Shown here: positions 55,972-64,000 of the stretch, one piece after another
Layout of the letters: every line of letters begins with the position of its first letter
How positions within the stretch are numbered: position 1 is the stretch's first letter
NCBI GenBank assembly: GCA_947650365.1
Contig: OX393553.1
Location: 42,269,949 to 42,333,948, forward strand
From: Chamaelirium japonicum
Taxonomy: Eukaryota > Streptophyta > Magnoliopsida > Liliales > Melanthiaceae
Length of the DNA: 64,000 nt
Direction: 5' to 3'
The notes under the pieces: model-generated
The model's database searches: none
Told to the model about the DNA's origin: nothing
The model's input: only the letters and a program-made list of their open reading frames with translations
Made by a program: the position numbers and the translations under genes

Positions 55972-56742
55972 GTACGAATAAAATAGAATAAATTAGAATG
56001 AAGGAATTAGAATGGATCGTGCGAATGAATAAGAATGGATCGTACGAAGGAATTAGAATGGATCGTACGAATGAATTAGAATGGATCGTACGAATGAAAT
56101 AGAATGGATCGTACGAATGAATTAGAAGGGATCGTACGAATGAATTAGATTGGATCGTATGAATGAATTAGATTGGATCGTATGAATGAATTAGAATGGA
56201 TCGTGCGTCGTGCGAATGAATTAGAATGGATCGTATTAATGAATTAGAATGGATCGTGCGAATGAATTAGAATGGATCGTACGAATGAATTAGAATGGAT
56301 GGTACGAAGGAATTAGAATGGATCGTACAAATGAATTAGAATGGATCGTAATAATGGATCGTACGTATAAATTTGTACCTATGAATGAATTAGAATGGAT
56401 CGAATTAGAATGGATCGTACGAAGGAATTAGAATGGATCGTATGAATGAATTAGAATGGATACATACGAATGAATTAGAATGGATCGTATGAATGAATTA
56501 GAATGGATCGTATGAATGAATTAGATTGGATCGTACGAATGAATTAGAATAGATCGTATTAATGAATTAGAATGGATCGTGCGAATGAATTAGAATGGAT
56601 CGTACGAATGAATTAGAATGGATAGTACGAAGGAATTAGAATGGATCGTATGAATGAATTAGAATGGGTCGTAATAATGGATCGTACGTATGAATTTGTA
56701 TGTATGAATGAATTAGAATGGATCGTACGAAGGAATTAGACG
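55972..56742 (+). repeat. + oriented satellite block
   Basis: The partner of 9030-9813, with the same shortened opening units and the GTAATAATGG groups near 56350 and 56670. Confidence 0.92.
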
Positions 56743-57200
56743 TACGATCCATTCTAATTTATTCATACGATCCATTCTTACTCATTCGTACGATCCATTC
56801 TAATTCATTCGCACGAATGAATTAGAATGGATTGTAAGAATGAATTAGAATGGATCGTACGAATTAATTAGAATGGATCGTACGAATGAATTAGAATAGA
56901 TTGTACGAATGAATTAGAATGAATCGTGTCAAAGAATTAGAATGGATTGTATGAATGAATTAGAATGGATCGTATGAATGAATTAGAATGGATCGTGCGA
57001 ATGAATTAGAATGGATTGTACGAATGAATTAGAATGGATCGTATGAATGAATTAGAATAGATCATGCGAATGAATTAGAATGGATCGTATGAATGAATTA
57101 GAATAGATTGTACGAATGAATTAGAATGGATCGTGTGCATTCGTACGATCCATTCTAATTAATTCGTACGATCGTGCTAGTGAATTAGAATGGATACATT
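56743..57200. repeat. Cluster of four orientation switches
   Basis: - (56743-56815), + (56816-57137), - (57138-57170), + (57171-57200). This is the exact counterpart of 9814-10270. Confidence 0.9.
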
Positions 57201-57657
57201 CGTACGATCCATTTTAATTCCTTCGTACAATCCATTCTAATTCCTTCATACGATCCATTCTAATTCCTTCATACGATCCATTCTAATTCCTTTGTACGAC
57301 CCATTATATTTCATTCGTATGATCCATTCTAATTCCTTCGTACGATCCATTCTTATTCATTCCCATTAATGTATCCATTCTAATTCATACGTACGATCCG
57401 TTCTAATTCATTTATACGATCCAATCTAATTCATTCATACAATCCATTCTAATTCATTCGCACGAATTTATCCATTCTAATTCATTCGTACGATCCATTC
57501 TAATTCATTCGCACAATCTATTCTAATTCATTCGTACGTTCCATTCTAATTCATTAGCACGATCCATGCTAATTTATTCGTACGATCAATTCTATTTTAT
57601 TCGTACGATCCATTATTACGATCCATTCTAATTCATTCGTACGATCCATTCTAATTC
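57201..57657 (-). repeat. - block, partly absent from copy A
   Basis: The first 300 bp match 10271-10530. From about 57500 the sequence is missing in copy A but matches 31.34-31.5 kb, including CGTACGTTCC, CCATGC and the short CCATTATTACG unit. Confidence 0.9.
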
Positions 57658-57784
57658 AAATGGATCGTACGAATGAATTAGAATGGATCGTATGAATGAA
57701 TTATAATGGATCGTACAAAGGAATTAGAATGGATCGTACGAATGAATTAGAATGGATCGTATGAATGAATTAGAATGGATCGTG
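57658..57784 (+). repeat. + island found only in copy B
   Basis: About five + units without a counterpart in copy A. The right junction, GTGTATCCATTCC, resembles that at 31000. Confidence 0.9.
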
Positions 57785-58932
57785 TATCCATTCCAATTCA
57801 TTCGTATGATCCATTCTAATTCATAAGTACGATCCATTCTATTTCATTCGTACGATCCATTCTAATTCCTTCGTACAATCCATTCTAATTCATTCGTACA
57901 ATCCATTCTAAGTCATTCGCACAATCTATTCTAATTCCTTCGTACGTACGATCCATTCTAATTCCTTTGTACGATCCATTCTAATTCATTCGCACGAATG
58001 AATCCATTCTAATTCATTCATACGATCAATTCTAATTCACTAGCACGATCCATTCTAATTCATTCGCATGAATGTATCCATTCTAATTCATTCGTACGAT
58101 CCATTCTAATTCCTTCGTACGATCCATTCTAATTCCTTCGCACGATCCATTCTAATTCCTTCGTACGTACGATCCATTCTAATTCCTTCGTACGTATGAT
58201 CCATTCTAATTCATTCGTACGATCCATTCTAATTCATTCGCACGATCCATTCTAATTCATTCGCACGATCCATTCTAATTCATACGTACGATCCATTCTA
58301 TTTCATTCGTACGATCCATTCTAATTAATTCGCACGATCCATTCTAATTCATTCGTACGATCCATTCTAATTCATTCATACGATCAATTCTAATTCATTC
58401 GCACGAATGTATCCATTCTAATTCATTCGTACGATCCATTCTAATTCATTCGCACAATCCACTCTAATTCATTAACACGATCCATTCTAATTCATTCGCA
58501 CGATCCATTCTAATTCATTCGCACTCATACGATCAATTCTAATTCATTCGCATGAATGTATCCATTCTAATTCATTCGGACAATCCATTCTAATTCATTC
58601 GCACAATCTATTCTAATTCATTCGTACGATCAATTCTAATTCATTCGTACGATCCATTCTAATTCATTCGTACGATCTATTCTAATTCATTCGTACAATC
58701 CATTCTATTTCATTCGTATAATCCATTCTAATTCATTCGTACGATCCATTCTAATTCATTCGCACGATCCATTCTAATTCATTCATACGATCCATTCTAA
58801 TTCATTCGCACGAATGAATCCATTCTAATTCATTCATACAATCCATTCTATTTCATTCGCACGATCCATTCTAATTCATTCGTACGATCCATTCTAATTC
58901 ATTCGCACGATCCATTCTAATTCATTCGTACG
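57785..58932 (-). repeat. - oriented satellite block
   Basis: From about 57996 it resumes the match with copy A (10565). It ends at CGTACGTTAGAATGG like 11662, after a net loss of about 160 bp relative to copy A. Confidence 0.92.
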
Positions 58933-60909
58933 TTAGAATGGATCGTATGAATGAATTAGAATGGATCGTACTTATGAATTAGATTGGATCGTATGAATGA
59001 ATTAGATTGGATCATATTAATAAATTAGAATGGATCGTACGAATGAATTAGAATGGATCGTACGAATGAATTAGAATGGATACATTCGTGCGATTGAATT
59101 AGAATGGATCGTACGAAGGAATTAGAATGGATCGCACGAATGAATTAGAATGGATATATTCGTGCAAATGAATTAGAATGGATCGTACGAATGAGTAAGA
59201 ATGGATCGTACGAATGAAATAGAATGGATCGTACGAATGAATTAGAATGGATATATTTGTGCGAATGAATTAGAATGGATTGTATGAATGAATTAGATTG
59301 GATCGTATAAATGGATTAGAATAGATCGTACGCATGAATTAGAATGGATACATTCATGGGAATGAATAAGAATGGATCGTACGAATGAATTAGAATGGAT
59401 CGTACAAATGAATTAGAATGGATCGTACGAATGAATTAGAATGGATCGTACGAATAAAATAGAATGGATCGTACGTATGAATTAGAATGGGTCGTGCGAA
59501 TGAATTAGAATGGATCGTGCGAATGAATTAGAATGGATCGTACGAATGAATTAGAATGGATCGTGCGAATGAATTAGAATGGATCATGCAAATGAATTAG
59601 AATGGATCGTACGTACGAAGGAATTAGAATGGATCGTGCGAAGGAATTAGAATAGATCATATGAAGGAATTAGAATGGATCGTACGAATGAATTTGAATG
59701 GATACATTCGTGCGAATGAATTAGAATGGATCGTGCTAATGAATTAGAATTGATCATACGAATGAATTAGAATGGATATATTCGTGCGAATGAATTAGAA
59801 TGGATCGTACGAAGGAATTAGAATGGATCGTACGTACGAAGGAATTAGAATAGATTGTGCGAATGAATTAGAATGGATTATACGAATGAATTAGAATAGA
59901 TCGTACGAAGGAATTAGAATGGATCGTACGAATGAATTAGAATAGATTGTGCGAATGAATTAGAATGGATACATTCGTGCGAATGATTTAGAATGGATCG
60001 TATGAACGAATTAGATTGGATCGTATGAATGAATTAGAATGGATCGTGCGAATGAATTAGAATGGATCGTACGAATGAATTAGAATGGATCGTACGAAAG
60101 AATTAGAATGGATCGTACGAAGGAAATAGAATGGATCGTACGAAGGAATTAGAATGGATCGTACGAATGAATTAGAATGGATATATTCATGCAAATGAAA
60201 CAAAATGGATCGTTTGAATGAATAAGAATGGATCGTACGAATGAATTAGAATGGAAAGTACGAATGAATTAGAATAGATTGTGCGAATGAATTAGAATAA
60301 ATCGTATGAATGAATTAGATTGGATCGTATGAATGAATTAGAATGGATCGTGCGAATGAATTAGAATGGATCGTACGAATGAATTAGAATGGATCGTACG
60401 AATGAATTAGAATGGATACATTCGTGCAAATGAATTAGAATGGATCGTACGAATGAGTAAGAATGGATCGTACGAATGAAATAGAATGGATTATACGAAT
60501 AATTTAGAATGGATTCATTCGTGCGAATGAATTAGAATGGATCGTGCGAATTAATTAGAATGGATCGTACGAATTAATTAGAATGGATCGTACGAATGAA
60601 TTAGAATGGATACATTCGTGCGAATGAATTAGAATGGATCGTACGAATGAGTAAGAATGGATTGTATGAATGAAATAGAATGGATTGTACTAATGAATTA
60701 GAATGGATTCATTCGTGCGAATGAATTAGAATGGATCGTGCGAATGAATTAGAATGGATTGTACGAATGAATTAGAATGGATCGTACGAATGAATTTGAA
60801 TGGATACATTCGTGCAAATGAATTAGAATGGATCGTACGAATGAGTAAAAATTGATCGTACGAATGAAATAGAATGGATTGTACGAATGAATTAGAATGG
60901 ATCGTACGA
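58933..60909 (+). repeat. + oriented satellite block
   Basis: The partner of 11663-15100 with one copy of the ACATTCATGGG block (marker at 59350). The right junction is the same as at 15100 and 40249. Confidence 0.93.
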
Positions 60910-61532
60910 GCACGAATGTATCCACTCTAATTCATTCATACAATCCATTCTAATTCATTCGCACGAATATATCCATTCTAATTCATTCGTACGATCCATT
61001 CTAATTCATTCGCACGATCCATTCTAATTCATACGTACGATCCATTCTATTTCATTCGTACGATCCATTCTAATTCATTCGCATGAATGTATCCATTCTA
61101 ATTCATTTGTACGATCCATTCTAATTCATTCGCACGATCCATTATAATTCATTCATACGATCCATTCTAAGTAATTCGTACGATCCATTCTAATTCATTC
61201 GCACGATCCATTCTAATTCATTCATACAATCCTTTCTAATTCTTTCGCACGATCCTTTCTAATTCATTCGTACGATCCATTCTAATTCATTCGTACGATC
61301 CATTCTAATTCATTTGCACGAATGTATCCATTCTAATTCATTCATACGATCCATTCTAATTCATTCATACGATCCATTCTAATTCATTTGCATGATTATA
61401 TCCATTCTAATTCATTCGTATGATCCATTCTAATTCATTCGTACGATCCATTCTAATTCATTCGCACAATCTATTCTAATTCATTCGTACGATCAATTCT
61501 AATTCATTAGCACGATCTATTCTAATACATTC
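60910..61532 (-). repeat. - oriented satellite block
   Basis: The partner of 15101-15724, differing at about three bases in the first 130. Confidence 0.93.
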
Positions 61533-61823
61533 GGAATGGATCATACGAATGAATTACAATGGATCGTATGAGTGACTTCGAATGGATCGTGCGAATGAAT
61601 TAGAATGGATTGTACGAATGAATTAGAATGGATCGTGCGAATGAATTAGAATGGATCGTGCAAATGAATTAGAATGGATCGTGCGAATGAATTAGAATGG
61701 ATCGTACGAATGAATTAGAATAGATTATGCGAATGAATTAGAATGGATCGTACGAATGAATTAGAATGCATACATTCGTACGAATGAATTAGAATGGATC
61801 GTATGAATGAATTAGAATAGGTA
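61533..61823 (+). repeat. + oriented satellite block
   Basis: The partner of 15725-16014, with the same ACATTCGG start and AATAGGTACAC end. Confidence 0.92.
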
Positions 61824-63860
61824 CACAATCCATTCTAATTCATTCGTACGATCCATTCTAATTCATTCGTACAATCCATTCTATTTCATATGTACGATCC
61901 ATTCTTACTCAGTCGTACGATCCATTCTAATTCAATCGCATGAATGTATCCATTCTAATTCATTCGTACGATCCATTCTAATTCATTCGTACGATCCATT
62001 CTAATTCATTCGTACGATCCGTTCTAATTCATTCGCACGATCCATTCTAATTCATTCGCACGAATGAATCCATTCTAATTCATTCGTACAATCCATTCTA
62101 TTTCATTCGTACGATCCATTCTTACTCATTCGTACGATCCATTCTAATTCATCCATACGATCCATTCTAATTCATTCGCACAATCTATTCTAATTCATTC
62201 GTACGATCCATTGTAATTCCTTCGTACGATCCATTATAATTCCTTCGTACGTACGATCCATTCTAATTCCTTCGTACGATCCATTCTATTTCATTCCCAT
62301 GAATGTATCCATTCTAATTCAAACGTACGATCCATTCTAATTCATTTATACGATCCAATCTAATTCATTCATACAATCCATTCTAATTCATTCGTACGAT
62401 CCATTCTAATTTATTCGCACGATCCATTCTAATTCATTTGCACGAATGAATCCATTCTAATTCATTCGTACAATCCATTCTATTTCATTCGTACGATCCA
62501 TTCTTACTCATTCGTACGATCCATTCTAATTCATTCGCACAATCCATTCTAATTCCTTCGTACGATCCATTCTAATTCCTTCGTACGATCCGTACGAATG
62601 AAATAGAATGGATTCGCACGAATGTATCCATTCTAATTCATTTGTACGATCCATTCTAATTCATTCCTACAATCCATTCTAATTCATTCGCACGATCCAT
62701 TCGAATTCACTCATACGATCCATTCTAATTCATTCATACGATCCACTCTAATTCATTCGCACGAATGTATCCATTCTAATTCATTCGTACGATCCATTCT
62801 AATTTATTCGTACGAATGTATCCACTCTAATTCATTCATACGATCCATTCTAATTCATTCGCACGAATGTATCCATTCTAATTCATTCGTACGATCCATT
62901 CTAATTCATTCGCACAATCTATTCGAATTCATTCGTATGATCAATTCTAATTCATTAGCACGATCCATTCTAATTCATTCGTACGATCTATTCTATTTCA
63001 TTCGTACGATCCATTCTTACTCAATCGTATGATCCATTCTAATTCATTCGCACGAATGTATCCATTCTAATTCATTCATACGATCCATTCTAATTCATTC
63101 GCAGGATCCATTCTAATTTATTAATACGATCCAATCTAATTCATTCATACGATCCATTCTAATTCATTCGCACGATCCATTCTAATTCATTCGTACGATC
63201 CATTCAAATTCATTCATACGATTCAATCTAATTCATTCATACGATCCATTCTAATTCATAAGTACGACGCACGATCCATTCAAATTCATTCATACGATTC
63301 AATCTAATTCATTCATACGATCCATTCTAATTCATTCGTACGACGCACGATCCATTCTAATTCATTCTGTATCCATTATAATTCATTCGTACAATCCATT
63401 CTATTTCATTCGTACGATCCATTCTTACTCACACACGATCCATTCGAATTCACTCATACGATCCATTCTAATTCATTCATACAATCCATTCTAATTCATT
63501 CGCACGAATGTATCCATTCTAATTCATTCGTACGATCCATTCTAATTCATTCGTATGATCCATTCTAATTCATTCGTACGATCCATTCTAATTCATTCGC
63601 ATGATCCATTCTAATTCATTCGCATAATCTATTCTAATTCATTCGTACGTTCCATTCTAATTCATTAGCACGATCCATGCTAATTCATTCACACGATCCA
63701 TTCTAATTCATTCATACGATCCATTCTAATTCATTCATACGATCTATTCTAATTCTTTCGCACGAATGTATCCATTCTAATTCATTCGCACGAATGTATC
63801 CATTCTAATTCATTCGTACGATCCATTCTAATTCATTCACACAATCTATTCTAATTCATT
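61824..63860 (-). repeat. - oriented block with a one-unit + island
   Basis: The partner of 16015-18217. The single + unit is at 62592-62615. It lacks about 116 bp of the reversed 192-bp repeat (markers 63263 and 63339). Confidence 0.93.
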
Positions 63861-63930
63861 GGATCGTACGAAGGAATTAGAATGGATCGTACGAATGAAT
63901 TAGAATGGATACATTCGTGCGAATGAATTA
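63861..63930 (+). repeat. Short + island
   Basis: The partner of 18218-18287, with identical edges. Confidence 0.9.
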
Positions 63931-64000
63931 TGATCCATTCTAATTCATTTGTATCCATTCTATTTCATTCGCACGATCCATTCGAATTCATTCGCACGAT
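63931..64000 (-). repeat. - oriented block cut by the window end
   Basis: It continues to match copy A (18288-18357) up to the last base, so the large repeat extends beyond the window. Confidence 0.9.

Larger units (their letters stand above)
1..64000. repeat. 23-bp satellite array filling the window
   Basis: Every stretch read consists of a 23-bp unit: the core GAATGAATTAGAATGGAT, then a linker that is usually CGTAC. Clean 23-bp spacing is easy to see at 29280-29410. Common linker variants are CGTAT, CATAC, CGTGC and TGTAC. Length variants are 28 bp (linker ACATTCGTGC), 24 bp (ACATAC), 30 bp (CGTGCGTCGTAC), 18 bp and 15 bp. Consensus GC is about 35%. The + reading is purine-rich (15 of 23 bases). 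The core reads as degenerate GAATG pentamers. No unique sequence, gene, tRNA, rRNA or transposon was seen. The family is not one I recognise. Confidence 0.98.
46904..64000. repeat. Large-scale repeat, copy B (right side cut by window)
   Basis: This is the partner of 1-18357, in the same orientation. It has one extra + island (57658-57784) within about 0.5 kb absent from copy A. It has one copy of the block that is triplicated at 11.8-13.7 kb, and it lacks about 116 bp (five units) of the reversed 192-bp repeat found at 17501-17692. The HOR part extends left to about 46640, before the point where copy A enters the window. Confidence 0.93.

Noticed and set aside
1-64000. CRISPR-like array
   Set aside because: There are short regular repeats, but no unique spacers between them: the whole period is the repeat, and orientation flips. 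This is satellite DNA.
1-64000. CENP-B box in the - reading (TTCGTACGATCC region)
   Set aside because: The unit matches the TTCG, A and first C positions of the box but lacks the following GGG, so it meets only about 6 of the 9 core positions. Too weak to claim.
1-64000. Human-type satellite II/III (GGAAT/CATTC) identity
   Set aside because: The GAATG-like pentamers look similar, but the 23-bp unit with its conserved CGTAC linker and the AATTAG core are not the human pattern.
1-64000. Telomeric repeat or interstitial telomere
   Set aside because: No TTAGGG, TTTAGGG, TTAGG or similar short G-rich tandem runs were seen.
1-64000. Pure assembly artefact (collapsed or duplicated contig)
   Set aside because: Copies A and B carry many private base changes, a triplication only in A, an island only in B, and gains and losses of whole units. 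A duplicated contig would be nearly identical. Assembly errors at individual switches remain possible.

Overview
The whole 64 kb window is one eukaryotic-type satellite DNA array. I find no protein-coding gene, RNA gene, transposon or non-repetitive spacer. The repeat unit is 23 bp: an 18-base core (GAATGAATTAGAATGGAT) plus a 5-base linker, most often CGTAC. The consensus is about 35% GC. Length variants of 15, 18, 24, 28 and 30 bp recur at particular places and mark higher-order structure. The sequence suggests heterochromatin (pericentromeric, subtelomeric or sex-chromosome) of a eukaryote. I do not recognise the unit and cannot name the organism.

The array is not simple head-to-tail DNA. 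Its orientation flips about 70 times. Blocks reading as the 18-base core on the + strand total about 24 kb, and blocks reading on the - strand total about 40 kb. Blocks range from one unit to about 5 kb. The longest - block is 31001-36092 and the longest + block is 11663-15100.

Above this lies a very large repeat. Positions 1-18357 (copy A) recur colinearly at 46904-64000 (copy B), with an offset that drifts between about 45.6 and 47.4 kb because of local gains and losses. The order of orientation switches is the same in both copies, apart from one extra + island in copy B. Sampled point divergence is a few percent. The interior, 18358-46903, is the same satellite. It contains scattered third copies of parts of A/B, some joined in a new order.

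Intermediate higher-order repeats include an 8-unit 192-bp repeat (1-1230, 39.5-39.95 kb and 46.65-48.05 kb, with one reversed copy at 17.5 kb), a 4-unit cassette of about 97 bp found in both orientations, a 391-414 bp triplication (29.0-30.1 kb), a copy-A-specific triplication (11.8-13.7 kb), and tandem duplications of about 692 bp and 304 bp. Together they record nested rounds of amplification, inversion and unequal exchange. Block boundaries below are accurate to about 5 bp, because the switch points are often palindromic.
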